This document shows positions 32,909 through 44,628 of a stretch of DNA of 64,000 nt, piece after piece. The position numbers and the translations under genes were made by a program. Location of the stretch: the NCBI GenBank assembly GCA_039707465.1, contig CM077645.1:64305850-64369849 (forward strand), given 5' to 3'. The stretch comes from Rhabdophis nuchalis. Its lineage: Eukaryota; Chordata; Lepidosauria; Squamata; Natricidae. Under the pieces are notes generated by a model. The model ran no database searches, was not told the origin of the DNA, and saw only the letters and a list, made by a program, of their open reading frames with translations. Numbering within the stretch: the first letter of the stretch is position 1; each line of letters begins with the position of its first letter.

Positions 32909-34480
32909 ACCATCCAAATTGGCTCAGCAGAGACTTCAAAAGGGGGAAAAAAGCAGCAAAAAATAGAAGGCACCATTTCTAACTGGGAAGAATCTGAAAT
33001 CCCTGTCAGAAGCCTGATGGAAAGTAATAGGTTTTGGAGAGCGAGAAGTTTCTTGAGGATGAGTGTGAGCCCAAGAGCTTGGAAGAATAAACCTTTGGTC
33101 CCGGTGACTGACTCAGATTGGGTCCTACATAAGAAAGTTCTGCTACAAAGAATAAAAAATTGTCCCAAAGGTGCTTTCTCAAGAGGCACCTAGACTTTCT
33201 GGTTTGTTCTTTCTTCTGACAAAGTAGCAGAGTAGGACTAATGAAGCAACAGTTCTTAGGTAGGGAAGAAATCTCAGTGACCTGAATCAGAACTCCCTTA
33301 AAAAAAGAAATTAATTTTCAATTAACTTTCCAGCATGAGAAACTGGAACAATTGGGGAGAGCCACTGCATCCCACAGCTGCAGCTGCTTCACTGGCTGTC
33401 ACCTCTGTCATTGCCACTGCTTCAACCCCATCTCTGCCTCCGCATTGATGCATCACACCAATGCTGATGCCTCACCAATCTCACTACCAATTCCAGCAGA
33501 TCTGGCCCCGAGGCCACAAAAATGGCCAAATCTAGTTTAAGACTATCAACTGGGGTGCAAAATAAGCATTCAGAATAAATAATTTTACTTGGAGATGGGA
33601 TTTTGTGAAAAATTATCTAAAGTATCAGGGAAGAGAATCTGACTTACTACATTCACAGCCTAGACTCTGTTTTGTTTTCAAGCCTACTTTTAGCCTATGT
33701 GCCCAAGCAAGTCAACACCACAGATTAGATGAAGACTTCATTATTATTTTCTTATCTCCCAAATTGTTCAACATGAATAAGGAATTTTGGTTACAGTATG
33801 GCAGATTCCAAATGGCAATGGGGAAAAAAAAATCTCCTTACACTTCATTGGTGGAATCAATTGCTAAAAGAGTTAGTGGAGATTGTAAATTATCCGAGTT
33901 TATTGTAGTGTTTTTCTGCTTAATATAAATTTTTATGCACAGGCTATATATTTTATTTTATCTTATTTTTAAAAAATTAACCTGCTGTTTTCAAATCACG
34001 ATAATCAAAGAGGTTCAGTTTCTTATGAGAATATAAATCAAGCCGTAATCCTAAAGTCTTCCAAGTGTTTTTTCCTTGGCTTTCTAACAGAAAAATATGT
34101 TCACTAAAATTAGAAGCAAGCCCTTGCCAAATTATCAAAGAAGTCAAATAGTATTACTTAAATATTCTGGCTGTTTATAAAATCAGTAAGGCTGCTAATT
34201 GACTGATATACTAAATATTTATCTGATATTTTTCTGAAATTGTGTTCTAATATTCAATTTCATCAAGACACGGTCTTGGTGAATTCCTTAAAAGGACCAC
34301 AAGTTTAACCAAATCAACATAAAATTACAGTATTTGTTTTTAGACAAATTATATTATATACCTAATTATACACAATAAGTGTTGAAAGAAAGTCCCATTC
34401 ACAGAAAACCTCCTCATTTTCAAGGATACAAAGTATAGCTAAGGGTTTTTTTTCCCTATTGGTTGTTTTTTTTTGAAGCC
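32909..34480. other. No feature seen
   Basis: Unique sequence. The 107-codon frame 33605-33928 and the 94-codon frame 32905-33189 carry no recognised domain, have no signs of codon bias and lack exon context. They are not called as genes. Confidence 0.4.
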
Positions 34481-34487
34481 TTTACAA

Positions 34488-34556
34488 CAGGGATCCCCAA
34501 CCTTTGCAACTTTAAGTCTGAAGGACTTCAGCTCCCAGACTTCTCCAGCCAGCTTT
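34488..34556. mobile_element. Half of a hAT MITE (gtccccaacc type)
   Basis: The left arm only, from cagggatccccaacctttgc to ctccagccagcttt, then abrupt change to unrelated sequence. The upstream 8-mer ctttacaa is TA-centred like other target sites, but no partner copy was found downstream. Confidence 0.8.
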
Positions 34557-34777
34557 AGTACTTTAAGATTGTTTGTGAAATTCAGCTTGTGCAGCTGAAT
34601 GATACAGTACTTTTTTTTTTCTATGTAGTAATGGTTTTGAATCTCCAAATTTTCTTTGACTAAAAGATGTCTTTGGCAATTGCTTTGCTTAGCAGCAGCA
34701 AAAATGTAAATAAACACCATTAAAATTGAAATGATCCACAATTATATATGTGTTTAGTTCCTAATAGGAAAGACTAC

Positions 34778-34855
34778 TGTAGATCAGCCTTCTCTCAGGC
34801 TGGCATCCTCTTGATAAGCTGTACTACAACTCCCATTGTGCCAACTGGAATGATG
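34778..34855. mobile_element. Old hAT MITE relic
   Basis: The sequence gatcagccttctctcaggct with gtactacaactcccattgtg resembles the gactacaactcccatcatcc derivatives. Degraded, without clear ends. Confidence 0.5.
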
Positions 34856-35312
34856 GAAACGATTATCCATGCACATGTGAAAGATGCCAAGTTGGATAAA
34901 GGCTGTAGTAGATTTTTTTATCAGTGTCCCACTCTCTGATGGCTCAGCTATTTAAATAAATGATGCCAAAGCATTATTGCAGAATGAGCGACTAGTGAGA
35001 AATAGGTTGTCCAATAAAGACATAGTTATTAAACTATAAATTTCCCAGCCAGAATGACCCTGTGTAAATAGTTTGTCTTCATCATAACTGCTTTCAGCTA
35101 GACAGTTAGTTACATGCATTATGCAGAGCTGCTACTTTGCTTTGGCCACAATTAACAGGAATGCTACAAGAAACTAGCAAGGAGAAAATAAGTAGATTTT
35201 TAGAATGAAATTTTACATTCCACTGCATGGTAGCAGCTGTCACAAAAAGTAATTTCAAGTAGTTTCCATATGGTACAAGTTCATATATATAGCTCCTAAG
35301 GCAAGTATTTAT

Positions 35313-35832
<520 letters not shown>

Positions 35833-36258
35833 TCAATTTCAATTTCAATTTCAATTTAATATTTGTAAACCGCTCCCTCTCCCCATAGGGACTCGGGGCG
35901 GTGCACAGGAAGACTAAAAAACAATAAATATATACAAACATTTCTTTAAAAAACAAATTAAACCTAAACCTGTGCTAAAATTCTCCATTAAAACTAAGCT
36001 ATACTAAAAAACTTCCCAATAAAACCCCAGAGACAGAGAGACTATCCTAGGCCGGCCAGACAGAAAAGATGTGTTTTTAATTTAAGACGGAAGGAGCGGA
36101 GGTCCGTGGTCGTCCTAATGTCGGGGGGAAGGTCGTTCCAGAGGGCCGGGCCCGCCACAGAGAGACCCCTTCCCCTGGGTGTCGCCTGCTGACAAAGTCT
36201 AGTGGACGGCACCCGGAGAAGTCCCTCTCTGTGGGAGCGAATCGGCCGTGAGGATGTA
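35833..36258 (-). mobile_element. L2/CR1-group LINE 3' end
   Basis: The minus-strand frame encodes RPIRSHREGLLRVPSTR, GPALWNDLPPDIRTTTDL and final LAGLG. The 3' UTR has the ggactcggggcggtgcacag hairpin (plus-strand view) and ends in caatttcaatttcaa units at 35833. 5' truncated near 36258 at the same part of ORF2 as the 20457 copy. Confidence 0.9.
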
Positions 36259-36708
36259 TATATCATTTTGCTTGATCAATTAATGTGAAATATTTAATTT
36301 TTATAAGTGTTGACTAAAAGAATCAATCTTTTGTATAGAGAGATAGCTGATGGAATTTTAGATGTACCAAAGAAATAAATCCTGGTGTAAAGATACTTTT
36401 TTTGATCAGTCATATGGAAAGAATTCAGCCAGAGAAAACTAGTTATCTAAGCTTGATTCTTGGCTTTTCCCCCTAGGTTTTAAACCTCAAAATTATCAGG
36501 AACATGATTCTCCTCTAAGCGTGAGTTTGCTTTTCAAAAAACATTTTGGCAGTTGTGACACACTCATTATTCTTCCATATGTTTTATTTTTCTTTAAAGG
36601 AACCACACCCAGGAGAATTTTTTATAGAATAAAACTATGTTTAATAGACAAAATTCCAATCTGAAGCATGAATAAGCAAGGCTAAACTAAAGCTAATATA
36701 CTAGGCTA
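36259..36708. other. No feature seen
   Basis: Unique AT-rich sequence. Confidence 0.4.
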
Positions 36709-36720
36709 TAACTTTCTACA

Positions 36721-37076
36721 CGCAGTGGCTCAGTGGGTAAGATGCTGAGCTTGTCAATCAGAAAGGTCGGCAGTTCGGTGATTCGAATCCCTAGTGCTGT
36801 GTAATGGAGTGAGCTCCTGTTACTTGTTCCAGCTTCTGCCAACCTAGCAGTTTGAAAGCATGTAAAAAATGCAAGTAAAAAAAAAATAGGGAACACTTTG
36901 GTGGGAAGATAACAGTGCTCCGTGCACCTTCGGCATTTAGTCATGCTAGCCACATTACCACAGAGATGTCTTCGGACAGTGCTGGCTCTTTGCCTTTGAA
37001 ACAGAGATGAGCATCAGCCCCTAGAGTCGGGAACAACTAGCACATATGTGTGAGGGGAACTTTGACCTTTACCTTT
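36721..37076 (+). mobile_element. Sauria-type tRNA-derived SINE, full length
   Basis: Box A gtggctcagtgggtaagatg and box B ggtgattcgaatccctag; body ttacttgttccagcttctgc; tail agagtcgggaacaactagca followed by tttacctttt. The 12-bp target duplication taactttctaca is at 36709-36720 and 37077-37088, which fixes both ends. One of the best preserved copies here. Confidence 0.95.
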
Positions 37077-37088
37077 TAACTTTCTACA

Positions 37089-37640
37089 AAATCTGTTTAA
37101 GGTGGCTAGTTTTGAAAGATGCCAAATATGTCTTTAAAAAAGAAACATTATTTTGATCCTGGCATTCTGCAACCGGAGAAGACAAACCAATAAAACAGAA
37201 GCCCAAGAAAACCTAGAGAAGAGAAGAGTAGAAAAAGGTGGCCTAGGAAAGTGCGACAAATGGCCTGTGAATGACCATGAATGTTATATTCCACCCATAT
37301 CTTGGTTTCCCCCCCCCCCATTCTTAGAATAAAAAAGTATCCCATTTAATATAAAATAGGAAACATATCAGCACCTGCAATGAGGGTGCTAAAATGCTGA
37401 TGGAGGCATGGTGGCATCACCCTGCCAATACTACCCTTAAGTACTTTCGGCAAAACATTCAACGACAGTGCATACATCAAAGCATTTGTTTGATGGCATC
37501 ATCACACACATTTTGTTCTTTGCCCCCCTATAGTCACAGAAGAGGAATCAATGCCTTCTGTGCCAAGACAAATCCCCATATAATAGTAATTTAGATGGAG
37601 GCTTTATGAAGATTAAGAAATGAAGGTTAAAAACTGTAAG
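37089..37640. other. No feature seen except a C-run
   Basis: A cccccccccc run occurs near 37310. The rest is unique. Confidence 0.4.
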
Positions 37641-37644
37641 TAGA

Positions 37645-37745
37645 AGCATACATACATACATACATGGCTGTGTGTGGGTTCGGGGCCTGGGTGGGCATGG
37701 CCTGCATGTGATGTAGCCGACCCATGGGCTGCAGGTCTGAGAGGC
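37645..37745. mobile_element. CATA repeat followed by a hAT relic
   Basis: Four cata units (37648-37664) precede gggtgggcatggcctgcatg and gacccatgggctgcaggtct. These match the right part of the hAT element at 50609-50742 (gggcatgggctgcatgtgac, cagcccatgggctgccggtt). Terminal sequences are missing. Confidence 0.55.
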
Positions 37746-37871
37746 CTACAATTACATCAATGTTTTTCAGCTTTAGCAACTCCCAGAGTTTCTTAGATTT
37801 AGAATGGATAAAACAGGGGAAATCTGAGAGGACATTGTGCATTTACAGCCATACTGCAATATGGTGTGCTA

Positions 37872-38177
37872 CAGGGGTGGGTTGTGCCAGTTTTACTACC
37901 GGTTCACACTTGCTGTTCAATGTAAATCGTTCTTCGTGCATGTGCAGAACAATTTACAGTGAACTGCACATGTGCAATCACTAACCAAAATGGCGGTAGC
38001 GTAACAGCGGCGAGGAAACAGGTTCAAGGGCATGGCAGGCCTGGGTCGGCACCAGTTCTGCGACCTAGGTCTGAATTCCACTAGTGAATTCCACTACTGG
38101 TTCAGGTCTGAATTCCACTAGTGAATTCCACTACTGGTTCAGCTGAACTGGGCCGAACCGGGAGCAACCAACCTCTG
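37872..38177. mobile_element. hAT element (gtggtgggtt / ccggttc type)
   Basis: Begins caggggtgggttgtgccag and ends gagcaaccaacctctg. The duplication gtgtgcta/gcgtgcta is at 37864-37871 and 38178-38185. The interior has gttctgcgacctaggtctga and a 37-bp tandem duplication (38067-38140). No coding capacity. Confidence 0.8.
38067..38140. repeat. 37-bp perfect tandem duplication inside a hAT element
   Basis: Two identical 37-bp units (38067-38103, 38104-38140), each starting aggtctgaattccactagtg and containing two copies of gaattccacta. Perfect identity means a recent event. Confidence 0.95.
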
Positions 38178-38325
38178 GCGTGCTAAATAGCACATTACAA
38201 CTTCTTGCTGCAGCAGCAATGAGGAAAATTCCAGTAAACATGGAGGAATTGTAGTGCTTTATGGAAAAGGTGAAACGCAGGAGAGGTGGACTGCTGAGAG
38301 ATGACATCTCTTTTATCCTCTATAA

Positions 38326-38460
38326 CAGGGGTCCCCAACGTTTGCAACTTTAAGTCTGAAGGACTTCAGCTCCCAGAATTCTCCAGCCAGCAACGCTGGC
38401 TGGAGAAGTCTGGGAGCTGAAGTCCTTCAGACTTAAAGTTGCAAAGGTTGGGGACCCCTG
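38326..38460. mobile_element. Palindromic hAT MITE (gtccccaacc type)
   Basis: A complete 135-bp element starting caggggtccccaac and ending with its inverse gttggggacccctg. The perfect duplication ctctataa is at 38318-38325 and 38461-38468, the same 8-mer as at the 25548 element. Loop agcaacgctggctgg. Confidence 0.95.
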
Positions 38461-38468
38461 CTCTATAA

Positions 38469-39304
38469 CTATCTGCAACAGCATGTTTGTGAAAGACTTT
38501 ATAATCTAAAACCACAAAGGAAACTATATATTTAATTGAAGATCGGATTGATTCCTTGAGTTTAAGATTTTTCAGTATATTAGCAAATAAAGTGGACAGC
38601 TTATGTTTGTTTTCAAAAGAGAGAAAACCTATAAATGTTGAACACTGTAAAGCCTCTATTTCTTCAGGATTTTATTGATTTAGTAAAATTTCTCTTGAGG
38701 AGCAGGCCAATATCAGGAGAACCAGCCCCAAATACAAATTGTATTGATTTATTTTTTGGAATGAAAACTCAACTGTAACTAATTACAGTATGCTTTGCTT
38801 TAAAATGGATTTTGAGACATGTTTTTGATGAATGGATCACATAAGATTACATGACTGCAGATTTCTTTCATATATTTCTGAGAAAAATTGTGAAACATTG
38901 TGTGTTCATAAATCTCATACATAAATGAAACTTTAATCCCTTCTAAAGTTTCTTGAAGAAAAAGGCAGCATTTAGAAAACAGCTAGAACTATTATGTGGG
39001 TGAGTGTCTTTAAATTAATCTGCTTTAAAATATTTATTGCACTTAGTAAGGTCTCTAGTAGTTTATTGTAAAATAACATTAAAACCAATAATATTAAGAA
39101 CTTCTAAAACAAAGTATTAAAATTAAGATCAAGAATCCTGCTTAAAAAGGACTATTTTAGGGCGATTTATTTATTGGATTGATTGACTTAAGCTACAACC
39201 CAACTCTGAACTGACTCTGAGAAGCTTGCAAAATGGTTTGCTCAAAAGGAAAGATGGATTTCCACATTTATTTACAACAGCTGAATGTAAATCCCTGAGG
39301 ATTT
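38469..39304. other. No feature seen
   Basis: AT-rich unique sequence. Confidence 0.4.
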
Positions 39305-39440
39305 CTATGATGGGAAATAATATAAAAACAGCCATTCTCTCAAGTAGTGTGGATCCAAGCCATGGAAGACTTCAGAGTTAATAAATATTATTTCATATTT
39401 CACCTCAACACAAATTGGCAGCCAGTACAATGGCTCCCCC
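39305..39440 (-). mobile_element. Old LINE ORF2 C-terminal relic
   Basis: The minus strand encodes LYWLPICVEVKYEIIF and HGLDPHYLREWLF, which align with the LHWLPVxxRVxFKIL and HGxxPxYLRDRL blocks of the L2-type copies. Much diverged. Confidence 0.6.
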
Positions 39441-39449
39441 CCCCCCCCA

Positions 39450-39640
39450 TTTAATCTTGTTTGTTCTTGGAAATGACCTGAACAAGACCTTTTTTTATAA
39501 GGCTTTTCAGAGTGATTTGCCATTGCCTTCTTCCTAGGACTGAGAGTAAGTGACTGATCCAAGGGCATCCAGCTTAAGGCAGAATTAGAATTCATGATCT
39601 TCGGTTTGCAGCCTGATGTCTTAACCACTACACCAAAATG
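39450..39640 (-). mobile_element. Old tRNA-derived SINE (MIR-like)
   Basis: In reverse complement, ttttggtgtagtggttaaga gives a box A and catgaattctaattctgcct a degenerate box B. It is followed by gatcagtcacttactctcag and gccattgccttcttcc-type sequence (plus-strand view). Related to 15239-15475 but without its tail. Confidence 0.65.
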
Positions 39641-40146
39641 GCTCTTGGAATGGCTTTATGACAGGTATAATTCAATTTTAGTTCTTCGATAGATCAACTT
39701 GTTCTGTGCTGTTTATGAAGTTGTGTTTTTTTTTAAGCCTTACGTAAAATATATTATAGCATCAAGACTAGAGGTTGTGTGTACTGGCATTAAGTTATAA
39801 AATCATTTTATCCCAGGATAGGATACAATGGCAGAACAACTATAGCTAATTACTAGAACTTCTAACTGTTGCTTCAAACTGAGAAATCAGAAATTGAGAT
39901 CTAGGATCAATCCCAAAATGCATATTTAATCCTTTGAAGATAGTAGGATTCCATTTAGAGCAAAGCACTGAAAAACACCATTTGCTACTACATTTGATGG
40001 AGTGGAAGAGGAAAAATAGACTCCTAAAGTCAAATTCTGTGCAAAAAAATGTTTAAATACAAATAACAGTAATATAATTTCTTATATTCAATTGTTACAT
40101 ATATTCTAATTCTTAATTTATTCCAGATGGCTTGATTTACATATAC
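39641..40146. other. No feature seen
   Basis: AT-rich unique sequence. Confidence 0.4.
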
Positions 40147-40154
40147 AAATACAT

Positions 40155-40285
40155 CAGAGGTCTCATTCTCGTGGCCCGCGGGTCAATTGCGGCCAATATT
40201 AGTATTAATATTAATATAAGGAATCCCTTATGCACCCAGACTCTGCCTCCAGCGGCCCCCAGGTAAATTGAGTTTGAGACCCCTG
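40155..40285. mobile_element. hAT element (ggcccgcgggtcaa type)
   Basis: Begins cagaggtctcattctcgtgg and ends ttgagtttgagacccctg, with tggcccgcgggtcaattgcg and ccagcggcccccaggtaaat inside and an AT-rich centre. The duplication aaatacat/atatacat is at 40147-40154 and 40286-40293. Short internal-deletion form. Confidence 0.88.
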
Positions 40286-40293
40286 ATATACAT

Positions 40294-40895
40294 AAACAAA
40301 TGTTTGTGATGTCCATGTTATAGAATTGAAACCTTAAAATCTTCCTCAGATACTCTGCTGAATGTGAAGAAGTAATAGGAAGGTGGTGATTTTCAGACAG
40401 ACGACCTTCTTGATAATGACATCTTAACTAGGATAAGGCTATCAAAAAGATTCATTATGAATTTCAAAGCCAGATGGCCCCAAAGTTTGTAAAAATAGAG
40501 ATACTTCAGTTCTTTGACTTGAAAAATAGTATTACTTCTCACAGGTAGCTTTAAGGATGATCAGCAGCACACAAAATTCAAATCCAAATAATAAAGCTAC
40601 ACATAGATATAGTTTTTTTTTCATCAATTGATGTTATGATTGGGTTTTTTCCATTAGTCAGAACTAGATAAAATTTATATGTAGTATTCCTTTGTGAGAT
40701 GATAAAGCTTTACCAGATTTCAGACAAATAAATTGAATGATTCTTGAGGTATACGTTTTTAGAATTTTTAATAAAAGAAATTAAGTACAAGTTATTGAAT
40801 TTAGTAGCGTTTGATTAGGTTAAGTCAGATGTAATTTGTAATGTACAGTTTTGTATATTTGGTTTAGATTAACCAAAATGGCAGATGCATAGATG
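40294..40895. other. No feature seen
   Basis: AT-rich unique sequence. Confidence 0.4.
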
Positions 40896-40945
40896 GATCT
40901 GTCTGTCTGTCTGTCTGTCTATCTGTCTCCATTTCTATCTCTCCA

Positions 40946-40982
<37 letters not shown>

Positions 40983-41006
40983 GTGTGTGTGTGTGTGTGT
41001 GTGTGT
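40896..41006. repeat. Compound microsatellite (CTGT)n(CTAT)n(TG)n
   Basis: Two blocks of tctg/tcta units separated by ccatttctatctctcc, then about 12 TG units up to the SINE tail at 41010. The microsatellite adjoins the 3' end of that minus-strand SINE and may have grown from its tail. Confidence 0.92.
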
Positions 41007-41009
41007 TAT

Positions 41010-41100
41010 GTTTGTGCTGATAAATAAATAAACAAGGGAGACTAGTATAGATCTATTTCAAGCTATTTAGTTCTCATCAGCTAGCCATACCCTTACTGGG
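41010..41100 (-). mobile_element. 3' half of a tRNA-derived SINE (third family)
   Basis: Matches 48767-48855: in reverse complement cccagtaagggtatggctag, ctgatgagaactaaatagc, then ttatttatcagcacaaac. The tRNA-related head is missing, so the copy is 5' truncated. Confidence 0.75.
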
Positions 41101-42215
41101 TATGGGTATACATATCTACCCATCCATTCATCCATCTGTTTGAATCATAAAGCAATATAATTTAGTATAATTACCAGTTAATAATTAGTATAAATGGAAA
41201 AGCTTTTAGCAAGAAGAGAACCGTCTTCCTTTATGCAGCATAACCTGTTCGATAGTGTTTAAAGCTGGACTATATCTCATCACTTTCACAAACACTCAAG
41301 AGTTTCAGAGACTACAAAATCCCTATCATGAAATCAAATATATCTCCTACATCAAGCACTAAGAAATTACAGGTCTGCTATTTCAATCTTGTGGAAATAA
41401 CACCATTAAGGAATACAAATGGGATTCACTACTTTGATATGTTTTCTTTATGAGCAAAATGGATCATCATCCATACAGGATTGTGTGAGAAATTTATTAG
41501 ATTCATGCAGGCAAGTTGCAGCATGTGATTAGTGTTTGAAGATGGTACAGCTACATGAGAGAAAGAAGGATTTGCTATGTGTACCTTTTCTTTGTTTTCA
41601 TTACTTAATGTGTGTTGTGCTGGAAACATTATTTTTATGTGTTTCTATGCTAGTGCTGTCTTTAATATTAATAATCACTGTTTTCCACCACGGAACCTGA
41701 CAGATAATTTGATCATACCAAGGAGGATACACCAACTGGATGAATAAATTTACGTTTCTACGGGTATAGCCAAGCTCTTTTGTTTCTCATGTTATTTCAA
41801 ACACTGTGTAGATGTCAGTAAGGACCCCTGGCTCCTTTGTCTCCACTCACTTCAAGAATAAGTACAGTATAATGCAATAACCTGATATTTTTCAAATATT
41901 TTGGACTTTTACCCAACACAACTTGATCACCCAGATCAAAGAACATAGGAAGAAACTTCCTCAATCAGGTAAATGACTCATCTCATCTATCAACCTCTTT
42001 CTAGCAATTTAACAGAGCCTGTGTTGAAGGACTGATATTTGATCACACTCTGGTAGCTACTGATAACATGAATTCTTCCAGGCTATTTAAAAAATCATGT
42101 ACATTGTCATCACCATATTTAACAGTGAGAAATTCCATTTTCACTATAAACTGTATATTCTAAAATCCATTTGGTAGTACTAAATCTCCCCACACTTGGT
42201 TTCCACTAAAAACCT
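41101..42215. other. No feature seen
   Basis: Unique AT-rich sequence. The 66-codon minus frame at 41429-41629 has no domain. Confidence 0.4.
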
Positions 42216-42339
42216 CTATTCCAATGCTAGCCGTTCCCGGCCACGCGTTGCTGTGGCCCAGTCTGGTTAAATGGCCAACCAATCTGTGTGTAGATCTACA
42301 CCTGCACACACAATCATGTACACACAACCACCGCATAAC

Positions 42340-42550
42340 CCCCAACCTACCTACCTACTGTATTTCTATTTCTCTCCCCCTACCTACCTACAGTACCTAC
42401 CTACCTACTGTATTTCTTCCTCTCTCTCTCTCTACCCCTCTTCCTACCTACCTACCGACCTACTGTATTTCTCCCTCTCTCTATCCCTCTACCTACCTAC
42501 CTATGTATCTACCTATGCATTTCTCCCTCCCTCTCTGTATCCCTATAGCT
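42340..42550. repeat. Compound microsatellite (CTAC)n / (CTCT)n
   Basis: Repeated blocks of ctacctac and ctctctct alternate with tgtatttct(c/t), giving a higher-order unit of roughly 60 bp repeated about three to four times. Confidence 0.9.
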
Positions 42551-42711
42551 GCCTACCTACTGCATTTCTCCTTGAATCTTATGGACAGAATATTTTATGT
42601 CATAAAGGATGACATAATACCTGTGGCCCACTGCTCTCTCTGTATCCATCTACCTACCTTTTTTACAATTTTTACATTTCCATTGCATGTACCTGGCACA
42701 GGTGTGACACC

Positions 42712-42966
42712 TTCGTACAATCACGGACCTACGCTTCTTTCGTCGGGCATTAAAAACATACTTAATAGTCTTTTATTATTGATTTTTAGTCAGGGTTTTA
42801 ATTAGGAATTTTAGCACGGGCTTTATAATTGATTTAATTTATTTTTAACCATGTTTGATTGTATTTATGACTTTTGTTTTATTATTCCTATGCACCGCCC
42901 CGAGTCCCATTGGGAGAGAGGGCAGTATAGAAATATAATAAAATAAATAAATAAAATAAATAAATC
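42712..42966 (+). mobile_element. L2-type LINE 3' end
   Basis: Encodes only ITDLRFFRRALKTYL of ORF2, then the 3' UTR with tatgcaccgccccgagtccc and gagagagggcagtatag, and an aataaaataaataa tail. Confidence 0.87.
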
Positions 42967-43097
42967 TACACAATCTATATATATCATTGGCGCCATATTC
43001 GAAAGGAACGTTGTGTGAAAATTTGGAAGCGATCGGTGCAGTACTTTCAGAGATTAGCAGTTTGGAACAAACTCTTGTTACATTTTTATTTATATAG

Positions 43098-44628
43098 TGA
43101 CAGAAAGAGCACAAAGAAGGTATTTCCACTTTTTCCGTATTGTACATGATTTTCTACATCTCACGTCTGTCTCTCCTTGCCTGCTTTAACCCCAAGCCAA
43201 ATAACTTATAAATACTTATTTCAATGAAAACAAAAAAACAGAAAAAAAAATCAATGTTCTTATATATTCAATGTGGATATTCGCACCCCCTAATGGGTTC
43301 AGGAAGTTTATAAGCATGAGAATAATACCAGGACCTGTCATCTACTATAGGTTCCTTGCAGCTGGAATGGGTATGATATGCTGCTGTGATTGAATAGGTA
43401 ATAAAGAGCTAACCACTAGTACTCACCGGAGACATCTGCAGGATCCAAGGCTTTCATCAAAATGACGAAAGCAGTACCACATTATTGTGATACAATAATA
43501 GGTCCATTCGAGAAAGGATGAAAAATCATATTTTGTGGACAGATAAACGATGATATTAGAAATCGGGGGGGGGGAGGTGATTTAGCCCATCTAGAAGTAG
43601 TACACAGAAAACTAGAAACTAGAAAGTTGATGGGAAAGGGAAAAGGGAGGTAATTCTTTGCCTTGGGTTGATTATTTGCTTGGCATGGTGATAATGGGAA
43701 CCCTTGCTGCTATTCTTTAAAATAAAAATCCAACACATGGTTTTATATTCTTCCAAGTATAGCTTGAAGTCAATTTCCACATGATTAAAGCTGACAGCTT
43801 TCATACCAGTGACCTAGTTATCATCATATACTTAAGAAAAGTACATTCTCCAAATGGTGGCAGAGGGTCTCAATTAAAGCCAGAAATGGATCTTTCATTC
43901 TTTCTAGATCATTTTTTCCCTGCTGCTTCTTGACCAGGGAATGTTCTGGTTGCATTGTGATCCTACTTAAAGATCACCCATGAATAAGTTGTCTATCTAC
44001 AATTAGTGCAGTAGAGGCATTTATAAAAGCTTAAAATGATTTAAATAGCTATTTTTTTGGCTTGGTATAGACAAGGATGATTCTGCCAAGAAACCAGGAA
44101 TGTTACAACTGAATCCAGCAATGTGTTAATGCCCCAGGGCATAGAAGGCAGGATGCCAAGTAGTTCAAATCCATCTAGAAAGACAGTATGGAAAAGATGG
44201 AAGAACATCATAGAACTGATTGCTCTACAGAACAAGATCAACCCATTTGTCCTAGTTCCAAGATCTCAGGCATTTCCAAAGCCTTGTTCTACTCCAGTTA
44301 CTCCTGCTGTTCCTCACGCTCTAAGATATCTTCCTACAAGATCCTTGCCTTGAGTAGATAGTTAATTTAATAGCTGAAGGATTACTCTGATCCTTATATG
44401 GATTAGTTTGAAGTCATCAGTGCAGTCAGGGAGCCTGGCATCAGAACCTAAAGTAAGGGCCAATCATTTCAACAGCTCCACCATTCTGAATTCCCCATTC
44501 CCTCTGAATTTAATGGTAATTCTAAGCAAATGAAAGGAAAACATTAATTTATTATTTATCCATCTATCATAATTGTATGCCATTGCAATCCACTGTCAGC
44601 TGCCCATGTGTAAAAAAAAAACCCCACA
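43098..44628. other. No feature seen except a G-run
   Basis: A gggggggggggagg run is at 43565-43577. The remaining sequence is unique. The 76-codon frame at 44123-44353 has no domain. Confidence 0.4.

Larger units (their letters stand above)
42222..43097 (+). mobile_element. Unclassified dispersed repeat split by microsatellite and L2
   Basis: The left part, tgctagccgttcccggccac followed by gcgttgctgtggcccagtct, and the right part, ttggcgccatattcgaaagg and gtgtgaaaatttggaagcga ending in tttatttatatag, have the look of the two ends of one known squamate interspersed repeat whose class I cannot assign. Between them lie (CTAC)n/(CTCT)n repeats (42340-42550) and an L2 tail (42712-42966). The 193-codon frame 42224-42805 runs through the microsatellite and is not a gene. 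Confidence 0.4.

Noticed and set aside
33605..33928. A 107-codon open frame in a repeat-free stretch
   Set aside because: No domain, no codon bias, no splice or promoter context. Length is within chance for 64 kb.
36721..36800. tRNA-like box A and box B in the SINE heads (also 5800-6151, 18846, 48755)
   Set aside because: They belong to tRNA-derived SINEs with SINE bodies, tails and target duplications, so they are not tRNA genes.
42224..42805. A 193-codon plus-strand open frame
   Set aside because: It reads through (CTAC)n/(CTCT)n microsatellite and an L2 tail. The protein is Ser/Leu/Pro/Tyr low-complexity with no domain.
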